A DNA stretch of 64,000 nucleotides. Source: Morchella semilibera. Lineage: Eukaryota > Ascomycota > Pezizomycetes > Pezizales > Morchellaceae. Positions 25,022 to 36,397 of the stretch are shown in pieces. The notes below the pieces were generated by a model. The model made no database searches, was not told the origin of the DNA, and saw only the letters and a program-made list of their open reading frames with translations. The stretch is taken from the NCBI GenBank assembly GCA_009192285.1, contig CM018604.1, positions 3,640,580 to 3,704,579 of the forward strand. Reading direction: 5' to 3'. A program made the translations under genes and the position numbers. How positions within the stretch are numbered: position 1 is the stretch's first letter; every line of letters begins with the position of its first letter.

Positions 25022-26942
25022 TTTGGTATATGCTTGATTTGATATGGATGGAAGTATTGGAAGTATTGGAAGTGTATGTATTCTGTGCAGCTGTGGTAAG
25101 GAATCATGGAGGAATTCAATGGTTGTACTTATATAGTCGAGGAGTTTTGAAAACAATTTAATTAGCTATTGTTGCGATTCAAGATGAAATCACAAAGGAG
25201 ATAGTGGAGTTGGTATTCAATACTGTGTTTGGCCATTGCTTGGAATATCTAGACTGAAACCAAAATCGCATAGTTAATTTTCTAACTGAATAATGCACAT
25301 GCTTGTACTGGTTTCATCATGGATGATCACTCGTATGTAAATATAACACTACATGTAATTAAAGATAAAATACTGCAAGGTGCCTCCTTTAATGGTCTAA
25401 TTAGAGGTTATTCATGCGGACCGATCAGACCAACTAATTCATAGGTTAGAAAGAAGGCTCCAACACTATCGGCGAGGTTTGTCCTGCGTGATCTCCACTG
25501 CCCCTCAAGTTTATCAGATACCTTTCAGTATGTATGTGATTATACCACTATTTGAAGTTGTAATGCAATATTAAAATGAGATCTTATTGGTTGTAGCCAA
25601 TGCATATGGGTTAAACACTCAATCAATACGTATACTCAGCTTATTGGTGAGATTTTAATCACGACTTATCACTCGGATCATGTTCCTATTCTTTAATTAA
25701 TTAATTGATAACTCACACATCTTTTATACGTTAGGTATGGGAAGTATCATGAGGTTGCTTTTATTGGACCTAAAACGAGATAATTTTAAACTATACTCCA
25801 ACGTGTAGCTAGACGAACAAAATGTACATGTAGTATTTTGCGATACAAATACGCGCCAAGTCCGGAATTTAGTCTGGTATGCAATAGTACAAACGCCAGG
25901 ATTATGCGGCAAACCACACCTCACCACCGCCCACCGCTGCCCAGTCCCGACCTGCCAAGGCCATGGAAAACTGTTGCGAAGTCTCTCCAGCAAAGTGTCC
26001 CAACTGCCTCCACGCTCACCCCACCTTCCCATGGATACATGTACCGAATAAGCGGTTTCACTACGCTCCTCCACTCCTTAGACAACCAGTAAATTCAGCA
26101 CTGATACTCTTTTCTCCTCTTACTTTATCTTTTCTCGCAATTTTTTGGGGGATTATTTTCCTCCTTTTTTTTTTTTTTTTTTATTTTGGGCGGACGTTGG
26201 GGATAGGTTTTCGTTCACCTGCATGCGAAGTTCTTGTAACCTAGAAAACGAATGAAATTATGAGTTAAAAAAAAAAAAAAAGTATAAACGCTAGGAAAAT
26301 AGGAGCGCTTGTACAGATATGTATGCGCTAGGGTGAAACCCTGTCCTACAGGTTACGTACGAGTAAGAACAGCGGCGGCATATTTGTCGTGCAGGGTTAG
26401 GGTTCTGACTTATTGTATATACATGTACATGTAGTCTTTGTGTTAGGATATTGGAAACGGAGAAACGCCCTTTTTGATTGATACCCTGGCCCCGAGTTTG
26501 GGCAAAACAGATCGAGGTGTGTGTGGTCAACCGTTAGATCAAGACGTATCACGCGACCGGATTTTGAGTCTATCGATCTACCTACCAACAATTAAACCAA
26601 GAACACTAACTGGATGATACACGTATAGATGCGCAATAAGGTATTTTACCCTACATGTAGGTCATTAACGGTACGTTAGGTCGTTCCAACAAGTGCACTG
26701 CCAACAACATGGAATATCTGATTGAAAAGCAAATTTTTCTAACCAGAGGTAGCATGATTTTAGACATAGCCACCTATCACCATCCTATAACTAACGCAAC
26801 TACATGTGGTTCCAGAAAGATACGTTCACGATCAAAAAGAAAACCAGGCGGAACAATAATATCGACGAGCAACTTTCCATCCTTCGACTGAAGTAGGACT
26901 TCCCAGCTTATACGACTGCGTCGACTCACGCTCAACGCTTTT
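25022..26942. other. Intergenic, no gene seen
   Basis: Nearly 2 kb without a supportable gene. It contains an unusual cluster of six TACATGTA copies between 25350 and 26659, two of them overlapping at 26420-26433. It also has a TTAGGG-like pair at 26394-26405 and long T and A runs near 26165 and 26266. Confidence 0.5.
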
Positions 26943-27341
26943 CTAAGGACAATCAACTGGTGTAGAGGACACTGCCACTCTCCCCAGTACCTCCGCTTTC
27001 CCATCTGTCAGATCATTCAATGCTGTCTTGCTCAAGACCCAGCCATAGTCCCTACCCACATCAACCCCCCGGACTACGACCGATCTCCCCGTTCCAAGGT
27101 AGGTAACTCTCCAACACCTTCCGCAGTTCGGCGAACGGAAGTCTGAGATGTGGGGACTAGCGACAAGGTATGGGAAGCGTGAAATGCCACCCAATGTGCC
27201 CGCGGAGAAGCTGCTACTGCAGGCTATGTTGTTGGTGGGAGAATTGCTGTCATCATAGAATGAGTCCCAGGAAGCGGTCCCTGCAAGCGTGGTAGTAGCA
27301 GTGAGGGCGAGGAGAGAGAGAATGAGGGCGGGAAATTTCAT
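26943..27341 (-). CDS. Cerato-platanin family secreted protein (132 aa)
   Basis: A single-exon gene starts with MKFPALILSLLALTATTTLA, a textbook signal peptide, with probable cleavage after the last Ala. The mature part of about 112 residues matches cerato-platanin features: an aromatic- and Asp-rich start (SWDSFYDD), the RFPYL motif, the Ser-Pro-x-Cys-Gly-x-Cys-Trp motif, the LGRV segment near the end and exactly four cysteines. Length is normal for the family. Cerato-platanins are secreted, expansin-like beta-barrel proteins of ascomycetes and basidiomycetes. They bind chitin oligomers, self-assemble at surfaces and often elicit plant defence; they have no known catalytic activity. The final residues are Val-Asp-Cys-Pro, so the last cysteine is almost terminal, a slightly short C-terminus. 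The upstream DNA has no neighbour within 2 kb, so this is a stand-alone gene. Confidence 0.9.
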   Translation of the reverse strand: MKFPALILSLLALTATTTLAGTASWDSFYDDSNSPTNNIACSSSFSAGTLGGISRFPYLVASPHISDFRSPNCGRCWRVTYLGTGRSVVVRGVDVGRDYGWVLSKTALNDLTDGKAEVLGRVAVSSTPVDCP

Positions 27342-29292
27342 GGTATGGTTTTATAGGGATAAAGAGAACTTTGAGGATCGAGTTAACTATTTTAGTGCTA
27401 TGAAAATATGAGGGGCCTTTGGCGACGGACGCTGAATTATATAATATTCCACGGTGCTGGTCAGGTGGCTCTGTATTAAGGTTCGTGGCAATTTCAATAA
27501 TTTTCTCCACTCGTCAATTTCGGGAGTGCCCTGTCATATGGTAAGAGGATTCCTCCCCTCGTACTGGCTTTCCGCTTTGCTGCAGGAGGATTATTCCCAG
27601 CTGAGCGAAGAACCCCATGATGGGGGCATCTTTACAAGAATATGGACGTTTCCGGAAGAGAGGAAACTCATCTGCTTAAAGCGTGGTGTTTCGTTCCCGG
27701 CCACAATTATACTGCTTTTGTGCTTTCCGGATGGGCCCCGAATGATAATTGACTATGAGTATCCTTTCTTATTTGCTGGTTAATTTGGATATGAAGTCTA
27801 TTCACTTCATGGCTTCGTACAGTTTTGATCTTGCTAACAAGAATATAAGCTAGAACTTAAGGATCGATGCCGTTGCTATGATCATTGCAATTACAGTATG
27901 ATAGAATAGAGAAAACCGCAAAGTGTACTCATTCATCCATAGTTGTAGTTATCCACGAGCATAATTATAATTGCCCTTGACAGACGAGAAGAATAAAGTG
28001 GACATGGGATGTACTTCCGAAAACAGGGCATGACAAACGGTAGCCTGTAATCACCCGTGCATTATATTAACGGTGTGTTGTACATGGGTTGAATTCATAA
28101 GGGTCCGTCGAGATTAAAAGAGAATTAACCCAAGGCTTCCCGATTAACAAATTCCAATGAGATTGCCTAATTATTTAGTTGACCTAGTAGTTAGTCTCGA
28201 ATATGGGAGCTTTACGTCTCGGTCCTGGTCTCATGGATGCCACGCCATAAATCATGGTTAATAGGTAGATATCCAATTGGATCATATATCTATCCTCTTG
28301 ATCACACTACCGGGCATACTATCACTAAGGGTTCAGTTATTATACCTTACGGGTGTTCCCTTACCTTGAGAGGGAATCCCACTTGGGTAGAGTAGTTTCG
28401 ACACGAGATATATAGGTAGTTAAGTAATGTGGGAACAGAATGTGACTGTGCGCTTATGTTTGTGTATTGCGAAACGTTACTTCCGGTATGGGTGATGTTA
28501 ATTCATTCTTTTCAATATTAGCTGCATATTGTGAAAGACCCCACGAGGGCCATGGCATGAACTGGTATAATTCTCTAAATTTATATTAATAGAAATGGTC
28601 ACAATACCAATATCTCGGCATGAGAATTTGCCTATTGGATTAATTAATCTATATTACAACTTCGATCAAGGTATGGGTTCAGGTGGAATTTAAATAAGAC
28701 TCTTGCCCCAATTTCGCATCGAGTTAGAAGTCATTGATTGGATATTATGTACTATCGATCCTGTCTGTTCTATATACGGAGGATATTGTTTACACCCTCT
28801 CGGCTACTTACTTTGACATCAGATCCGTTGTAAGCTAAAATATAAATGTACTCTATATTAAGTTGCTTTACTTCTTTAGACTTGTGTAATGCGTATGCCA
28901 TGTACTCCGTTTTATTTCGTTATTACAAGAGACTCCGTATAGATAGGTTCAAGACGGTCTATTTCCACTCAAGCTCTCTGGTGGTTAGAAGAAGTTATCG
29001 AACGTATCTCCAGCTCAAGAAACTTAGCTTTCAGCCTATATATATATCGTTGTATAATTTTCTTAAAGTTACTATACCACGCAAACAGAAAATAATAACC
29101 ACGAAATAAAGTATCACAGTCCTGTATAAAAGAAATGAACGAAAAATGGTCATCTACTGGCACTAGTAACCCCCAGAGCAGTGCAATAAGTGACTTGGAG
29201 ACAACAAAAACCCTCAGAGTACGTGGGAAGGCGCATCGAAAAACCTCATGATTATAATCATACATCGCCGCCTGCCGGTATCAGGGGAGCTA
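27342..29292. other. AT-rich intergenic region
   Basis: About 1.95 kb, clearly more AT-rich than the flanks, especially 27.8-29.1 kb. No open frame with a believable protein is present. The composition could reflect a decayed repeat, but I recognise no element. Confidence 0.4.
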
Positions 29293-29655
29293 TCAACTAG
29301 CTGCGTGGTCCGGCGGTAAGAATCCAACGTCTTCTGCTAGCTCTGGAGTGGTCAACAAATCGCCCATCCTCTCTAATACTCTTTGTCCTAGGTGGTTGAT
29401 CGCCTGCTGTGTGAGCAAGGTAGAATTGCAATAGGACTGGTTATGCCTCGACGTTGACAGTGGGCAAATGTCAAAGCTCGCCCAGCCTTTTTCAAGGATG
29501 TGTTTAGTTTGAGCCACGCTGGCCGAGTATCCACCAACGTTGGGTATAATCATGGCATAGGCTCTGGCAATGTGTGCATTGTTTGGGGTGGCGTGAGGAC
29601 ATGGTAAGGGCTTATAGAAGGTGACCAAGGAGATTTCACGATCAAAGAGGAACAT
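29293..29655 (-). CDS. Hypothetical protein, 120 aa, weakly supported
   Basis: A single open frame from an ATG at 29655 to the TAG at 29293. It opens MFLFDREISLVTFYKP and has normal amino-acid variety with no low-complexity tract. A short TATTTATA sequence lies just upstream. There is no signal peptide and no motif I can name. The C-terminal half (about residues 60-115) could form helices. It might be a real small gene, one exon of a larger one, or chance: 120 codons in this composition is not decisive. Confidence 0.3.
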   Translation of the reverse strand: MFLFDREISLVTFYKPLPCPHATPNNAHIARAYAMIIPNVGGYSASVAQTKHILEKGWASFDICPLSTSRHNQSYCNSTLLTQQAINHLGQRVLERMGDLLTTPELAEDVGFLPPDHAAS

Positions 29656-30159
29656 GCAGTTCTCTATTTATAGGCCGTAGGTTCATGTTAGAGCAGTGCA
29701 TGTTATGTAGATTTGTCCGCGCAAGTACGCACCTAAGATCTGTTCGCGGCCGTAGGTGCCTCCTAATGATTCCATTGGTTGTTAAAGCTGCCTTGTAGAC
29801 GATATTTTATGAGAAATGTTGTTTAAAAGTTTCGCTGATAGGTGGGGGGTGCGGTAGCGGGGTTTTTCTACGATGGTGTAATACAAAGTTGTTGTGTGGG
29901 TTAGGGTTCTTACGGAAACCACTTTGATTGATTTATCCATTAGGCATACCGCTGTTCAGATTGACGTCAGTGTGGTGAAGTTTCTTGTCTGGTTCTCGCT
30001 GACCCTTCGCTATCGATATTACTGATCTCAAAAAATATTTCAAGCTAATGTAATACTCTTAAGTCGCTTTTGAATGTTTATGCTTCTCCACTGCCAATCA
30101 CAACCACATTTGGTTATATCCCGATTATTTCCCTTTGCTGATATCAGGACCTGAAGAAA
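29656..30159. other. Intergenic, no gene seen
   Basis: No supportable gene. It contains a TTAGGG-like pair at about 29898-29909. Confidence 0.45.
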
Positions 30160-30161
30160 TA

Positions 30162-30331
30162 CAGTCGCACCTCGCTGTCTCGTATCTCGGTATCTCGGAT
30201 CTCTTGCTGTCTCGTACGGATTTGAGGGACAGGTACTGCTCTTCTCCACCAAAAACTATTTGCTGTCTCGTATATTTGCTATCTCGTAGGCTCCCAGAAT
30301 ACGCTAACGACGTCATAGCAAGGTGCGACTG
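30162..30331. mobile_element. pogo/Fot1-type MITE, 170 bp, TA target duplication
   Basis: Terminal inverted repeats read CAGTCGCACCTCGCTGT at the left and the reverse complement of CAGTCGCACCTTGCTAT at the right, with two mismatches in 17. TA dinucleotides flank both ends (30160-30161 and 30332-30333). The CAGTCG terminus followed by a CCTCGCT-like stretch is typical of pogo-superfamily elements and their non-autonomous derivatives. The interior has no coding frame but repeats CTGTCTCGTA-like units in both halves. It is a miniature element that would need a transposase supplied elsewhere. Confidence 0.75.
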
Positions 30332-30333
30332 TA

Positions 30334-31196
30334 CAATATCCTAATACAACCCATCGTAGGGGATCAAGTACACACTCGAACTAGCGGGGGTCTTAGGCAA
30401 TCAATCAGCCATCTGCACAGCGAGGCACGCGCGGGGTGTCTCCCGAGACAACAATCCATGGTCCGGCTTGTACAATTGTGCCAAGATTATCGCCAGAAAT
30501 TAAAAAGGTGATGGATTGAATAATGGGCTGCATGGTTATGATTTGATGGGATGCTGGGAGTTGGGAAAAGGCTCGGAAGGGAGCAATTGGATTTCTCAGG
30601 CTCAAGATTATGAGGGCAAGTTTTTCTCATCTTTATCTACTGTTTGATCTAAACTAACCTTATCCATTAGATACATGTAGTGTTGTGCAGCTTCCGACAG
30701 ATACAGATACTTTATAACAGCAAGACAAGAACTTCTGCTGTCGATAACATAATTACATGTAATATATCGAAAAATGGCTCCTTCACTGGATCTACCAAGA
30801 AGAGACAAGTCGATCTTCTTCACCACACTAGACCTTTAATGAGATTCATTGATCGATTTGCATCCACTCATTCAATGCCGATATATTTTTCCGACTAAGG
30901 TCCCCGGGGGTCGGCTGCAGCTATCTACATATGCTCTTAGGTAAATCTGTCTAAGAGGACCGATTAGCGAATGATACGTTGCCGATAATCCAGGATCGGA
31001 TCCAAGCCTAGTTTCCTGATACTAGTACTCTGGAAATGCCACGATAGGTATCAAGTGCTTTCACAACTAAGCGCCAGCCCGAATTGCGGGGTGTTGCCGC
31101 GTTAGCTCCTCAGCATTTGAGAGAGGAAAAGAATACTTAACAGCCTTCTCTTCCGCCCCAGCTTTCACAAGGCCACACCTGGTGGCCATCTTCTCG
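30334..31196. other. Intergenic and P450 promoter region
   Basis: No supportable gene. Two TACATGTA copies lie at 30672 and 30754. The last few hundred bases should include the promoter of the P450 gene starting at 31197. Confidence 0.45.
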
Positions 31197-33046
31197 ATGA
31201 CCTTCCTCAGCAGCGTTCCTACGCTCCCGCTGCTACCTGCCCTTTTCACAGCATGTGCGATCTATCTCGGCTCCATATGCCTATATCGGCTGTACCTGCA
31301 CCCCCTCTCGCGCATCCCCGGCCCCAAGCTTGCCGCGTTGACGCTGTTCTATGAAGCCTGGTACAACCTCTTTGCCCACGACGGCAGATTCGTCTTCCAC
31401 GCTGAGGAGCTCCACAAAAAGTATGGGCCAATCGTGCGCATCGCGCCAAACGAAGTCTCGGTTAGCGATCCCGAGTTTTACAACAAGGTCCACTACGTGG
31501 GGTCGGCATTCGAGAAGGACCCCGTCACATATGACGCCTTCGGCTTTGGCGACTCCATCTTCAGCACGCGCACAAATGAGATGCATGCCAAGCGCCGCGC
31601 GCCGATCAAGGACTTTTTTGCGCGGCGCAGCATTTTGGCACTTGAGCCCGTGATTCTTAATACCATCAAGAAGCTGCTGGGGAGGATTGATAGTGCGGGG
31701 GAAGGAGGAAAGCAGTCAGAAGGATGGTTGTTTGATATCCAGAATGGGCTGAGGGCGGCATCGGTAGATATGTCGACGACTACTTCATTTAATTTTCCGC
31801 TGGGGATACTCGATATGGAGGATCTGGGGAAGCAGTTCTCGGATGATGGACAGCGCAGGCTGAAGGGGTTTTGGGTGGTCAAATATTTTCCGTGGTTGCC
31901 AACGGCGCTGAAGGCATTCCCGAAGAGCGTGGGGAGATATATGTTGCCGGCAATTGAGAGCTTGAACAATTTGAAGATGGTAAGTGGAAGGGAAGCTATA
32001 ATCGTCTTTTGGAAGACTAGGTGGGGGAATATTGGGCTGATAATTATTTAAATTTTAGATGTCGCGGGGATCCTTCAACGGCATCAAAGCATCCGGAGGG
32101 GCCGGAACTAGCATTTTCCACCACCTGCTGAGCCCTGAAAACTTCAAAAGAGACCAGCTATCTGACGACGACATAATCCTGAACGGCGTCGTATGTTTTG
32201 CTGCCGGCGCCGAGGTATGAAGCCCACTCCATCTCTGAATACACCTGGTGACTGAGATATCACAAGACATTATCCTACACCCTCATTATGACGGCCTTCG
32301 GTGTCGTCTCAAACCAAGACATCACAGAAAAACTCTACCGCGAGCTCCTCGAAGCATTCCCAGATCCGGAGGACCTGTCGTTTACCAAGTTGGAGAGGCT
32401 TCCTTACCTCGTCAGTGATTGATTTTTTTTTGATCCCACCCAATCTTTGTGAATATGATATACTCACAGTCTACCTAGATCGCAGTTGTAAAAGAGGGCT
32501 TACGGCTTGCCCCTGGCGTATTCGGATACGCCCCCCGAGTAACACCGAAGGGAGGCATCACATACAACGACTACCACCTCCCCCATGAGGTATTTTTCCT
32601 CACCCCGTGAATCCCACGCAGTACTAATACTACCCAGAGCGTCGTCTCCATGTCCACCTACCACCTCCACCGTAACTCCACAACCTTCCCCTCGCCCGAG
32701 AAATTTGATCCCACCCGCTGGCTCTCGCCCACAAGCAAGAACCTCGAAAAGTATCTCGTCCCCTTCGGGCGCGGCCAGCGTATGTGTGTCGGAATGAGGT
32801 AAGCTAGTTCTCCACAACCCAGCAACAATAGCGTAGTCGATATTAGGTATCTGATATAGAGAGAGCATATATAGTCTGGCATACTGCGAGCTGTACCTGG
32901 TCCTCGGAAGCATCTTTAGGAGGTACAAGATGGAGCTGCATAATACGTCGTGGGAGGATGTGAAGCAGGGTATGGATTATTTCTCGGGGTTCCCGGCGAA
33001 GGGGAGTAGGGTGTTTACCGTGAGGGTTTGGCGGCGGGAGGAGTAG
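31197..33046 (+). CDS. Cytochrome P450 monooxygenase, six exons (508 aa)
   Basis: Exons are 31197-31979, 32059-32214, 32267-32410, 32479-32589, 32638-32798 and 32875-33046. All five introns have GT-AG ends and the phases agree. The start is the first ATG in frame, followed by a membrane anchor (about residues 6-35) and the proline-rich PLSRIPGPK hinge. The I-helix has AGAET, split by intron 2. The K-helix ExxR is EGLR and the meander has FDPTRW. The haem loop is FGRGQRMCVG with the axial Cys at 448. Length is normal for a class II microsomal P450. The IPGPK hinge and overall style resemble fungal CYP65-like enzymes of secondary metabolism (my recollection, not a search). Such enzymes use NADPH-P450 reductase to hydroxylate lipophilic substrates at the ER. 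No other biosynthetic gene lies beside it, so the substrate cannot be guessed. It has no frame break. Confidence 0.93.
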
Positions 33047-34012
33047 GTTCTGAGCGGTTGTTCTTGTGTGGGTACATATAGTTGAGATATGGTGAGTGAT
33101 GATTGTACGTAGCTATCGAAACATGCTATGCGACAGTAGGCATGCAGATGTATGTACCCGGCTGGTCTCGTACCAATCCCCTTGCTGAGGGCTGGGGGCG
33201 AGCCTAGTACCCAAGATATTTAAATCTTAGGCGTGAAAATTAACCATCCCTCAAAGAGAAAGAAAAAAAAAAGCCCCTGCGACTCGAACAAGTGGGACCG
33301 ACGCCTCCTCAAGATCACCAAGGATCTAATCTAATCTTGATCTTAGCCGCCAATCACCTTTAGCTGTTCCATGAAAAATTACTATTAGCCGACCTGACCT
33401 GTACCCTTCAACCAATCGCTAAGAGAATAATAATTATTGATCCCGAAACACATCTTTCCGCCATCACCAGCAAAGAAAGACACAAATATATATATAAATA
33501 GGGATAAAAAATACAGAAAAATTCAAACACAGATATAAATAAAATAAAAAGAAAAAAGAAAAATACCTTAATGATTATGTTTCTCCGTAGCCTCTCTCGT
33601 GTAGTTGTGAATCCACGTAACAAACGAAGCCATAGGATAGAGTTTCGAGTAGTACAAAGCTAGTACAGAATTCCCACGACTACAGACTCCCGGGACTCCC
33701 CAACACCACAAAAAAATTGGACAAAACACGTACTACCCCACCACCGGAAAAAAAAACCCTACTTCCGAGTCATGAGACCACCTATCACCAGACGAAAGAA
33801 AAAAAAAAAGACAATCATGATATCTCACTCGACCACCATAGTCCGTCTGTTCAAAACTCTCAGCATTGATTGATTGATACCTCATACACAAAACTCTCGG
33901 CATCCAAGAACCTCTATTGTTGTCCCTGTCCCTGGTGCTAAAGATTTCATCATCTCTCTAGCTACCACTTGTCAATAATACCGGTGATAACCTCTCTTAC
34001 GCTTCCGCAACA
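33047..34012. other. Intergenic, no gene seen
   Basis: No supportable gene. The AT-rich middle (about 33420-33570) gives only low-complexity frames. The right part is the presumed promoter of the gene at 34013. Confidence 0.5.
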
Positions 34013-35797
34013 ATGGACCGATACCTTCTGGATGAGGATGCGCCATGTCTCCCACTTAACTACTGTCAATCCGCCTATGAAAACCAGGATCCAATTCCCC
34101 CGCGAGTCACCTCTAGCTCTTGGGGACCCAGGCCTATGGGAGAGCCCGCCACCCCGCCGTCGGATCTCGCTAGCTGGATCCGCAAGATCACCTACGAGCG
34201 GGGTTTCAACGTCGAAAGTGGTGAATTCATCGGCCAGATCAGGCTTAATAACGTAGTTTGCAGTTCCATCACCGCGAAGATGACTCGTGCTGGATACGAC
34301 CAGACTATAGTACGTAACGAACTGCTATACCTCATTGAGCGCGGGAACTTCCTCGATTACATACTGCGCGAAGAGTCGGAAAGGAAGTTATACATCAGAG
34401 GAAGGCCCCAAAACATCCCCCCATTGCCCCTTGAGCACTCGGAGACTGTCGAGTGGATACGCCAAACCTCGATGACTGTCGGCTTTTGGGAGAAAAGTAG
34501 CCGCCTATTTGCTAAAGGTACATTCGTGGGCCAGATCAGGTTGTATGTTGGGCTGCTTGACAACATACCACAATTGGTTGAAAAGCTTAACATTGATGCA
34601 CCAGTTGTGAGGGTCCGGCAGTGGGTCACCAACTCCCTATTGGCGATGATCCAACATGGGTTCATCGAGGAGCTCGAGGTTGAGTCAATGAGGAGACGGG
34701 GCATGAAGCAGGATGGTTGGGGGCCTCAGCAGGAGTCCGGTGGCAGCATGTGAGTGATTCTCGTTTGATATATAAATGTATATATCAGATATGAGTTCAT
34801 CTTTGTCACTCCCGGCTAACGAAAGAATAGCCCTTCTAGACCATCTCCCTCTGCAAAACGCAATGACGGAAGCCTTTCTTCCATTCAGCCTTCGGAGCTC
34901 GCCATTGAATTCGACCGTCACAGCGAAACTTCTGAGGATAGTACCGCCGTCCGCCAGCTCCGCCGCAGCTACCGCAAGACTCGAAACGAATCCCGCAGAT
35001 CGAACACTCGCGTGATCTCCATTCATAATAGACCTCCATCCCGTAGTGGCGCCGCCCCCGGTACCGAATCGATTTCCCATTTTCCCCGCCTCCGCCCGCT
35101 CCCGCCAATCCCCATCCTGCCTCAAATCCAACACCCTATCCTCCGCACCCTTCAATTTAATCTGGAAGTAGCCTTCTTCCGCTATGCGCAGCTTCACTAC
35201 CCGCGCCTACTTATCCGCAACAGCTGGACCACCGCCCAGTCTACCACTCTCACTCGCTGGTCAGGGGAGTTCTATAAGGCCTGTGCGAAGGGAAAACTCA
35301 CGCTTGTGGGCACCCAGGACATGCGCATTATCACTTTCGTCTTCGACGGGCTCGAAGAGCTCGACGAAGCGTACACCAACCGCACTCCACTCGACGTCAA
35401 TAAGCTCTCTGAGCTTACGGCCTGCGCAGGACATGCGATGAGATATCTGGATGATGAATTTGGTGCTGCCAAGGTCAAGGAAATCAATGTCGCTATCTCG
35501 GTTGCATGTTCGGGGGACATCGGGCGTGATTTCGATAGGATCAGCGTCGCATTCGGCGATGAGGCGGAGAACCTTGACAGGAAGAGGATGTGGCTTGCTA
35601 ACGAAAGCAAGCGACTTGACGAGGAGAGGAAGAGGCTTACTGAGGAGAGTAAGCGCCTTGACAAGGTCGAGAGGGAGATCGCCGATAGGAAGCAGGAGAG
35701 GGGACTAGAACTCACTCACATCTTGCACGACAACATGTCCACGGAAATTGGGCGTCTCGGGATCTTTGGCAGTACCAATCGCCCATCGGAGGATTAG
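34013..35797 (+). CDS. Unknown protein with duplicated N-terminal domain and C-terminal coiled coil (567 aa)
   Basis: Exon 1 is 34013-34749 and exon 2 is 34831-35797. The 81-nt intron (GTGAGT donor, GGCTAAC branch-like site, ATAG acceptor) splits an Ile codon, and the joined frame is open. The N-terminal half holds two related segments, about residues 49-122 and 143-225. Each has a xxWIRxxxxxxGF start, an (I/V)GQIRL core and a C-terminal hydrophobic helix ending in a Phe/Ile-rich turn. They look like an ancient tandem duplication. A Ser/Arg/Pro-rich linker follows (about 247-330) and then a globular region (about 340-480). The end is a charged coiled coil in which a KRLDEER-like unit repeats three times (about residues 505-550). 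No signal peptide or membrane segment is present. I do not recognise the family; the architecture suggests a scaffold or nuclear protein, which is inference. Confidence 0.85.
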
Positions 35798-36397
35798 CCT
35801 AGCCTCACCTTACGCTTTTTCGATTGAGTTCCTGTTTTTCTCGTTGTTTTCTTCTCGTCATATGCGCAAAATTACTAAGGAACACGAAAACATAATCGAA
35901 CATCGGCGATAGGGTTGGAGTTCTGGGATAAGTGTGTATTTTAAGCGGGGTAGGTTGCTAAGTGTCCTTCTGGATGGGGTTCTCGTCTTGGGAGTGGGGC
36001 TTTAAAAAAAATTGATGGAGTATGAAGTTCCATTTTCTTGTAAGATTGACGGTTGAAATAAAGGGAGGAAGAATAGATCTCTACATGGTGTAGGAAAAAG
36101 AACAAATATTCCCATGTTAACACGAATGAGAATTTTTCCAACTACACCTTGATGATATCTTCCGCTTTTTTTTTTTTTTTTTTTTTTTTAGAACATGCGT
36201 GCCAAGCCAACCAACCGAGTGACAGAACATGACGCTCTCCCAAGCCAAGCAAGCAACACACAACTGCACGGTATCAACGTTTAGAGTCAAATGACATTTT
36301 TTAAATTTCTACTTCCACCACCCTCGTACTACAATACATTTTCAAAGATACCCTTCACCATCCTCCCCCATATACTGAGTTATGAACCAGTCTCAAT
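35798..36397. other. Convergent intergenic region
   Basis: This is the 3' flank shared by the plus-strand gene ending at 35797 and the minus-strand pectate lyase ending at 36398. It contains a long T run (about 36170-36189) and no gene. Confidence 0.55.

Noticed and set aside
31182-31196. GTG start for the P450
   Set aside because: A GTG start is unlikely in a fungus; the ATG at 31197 fits the membrane anchor.
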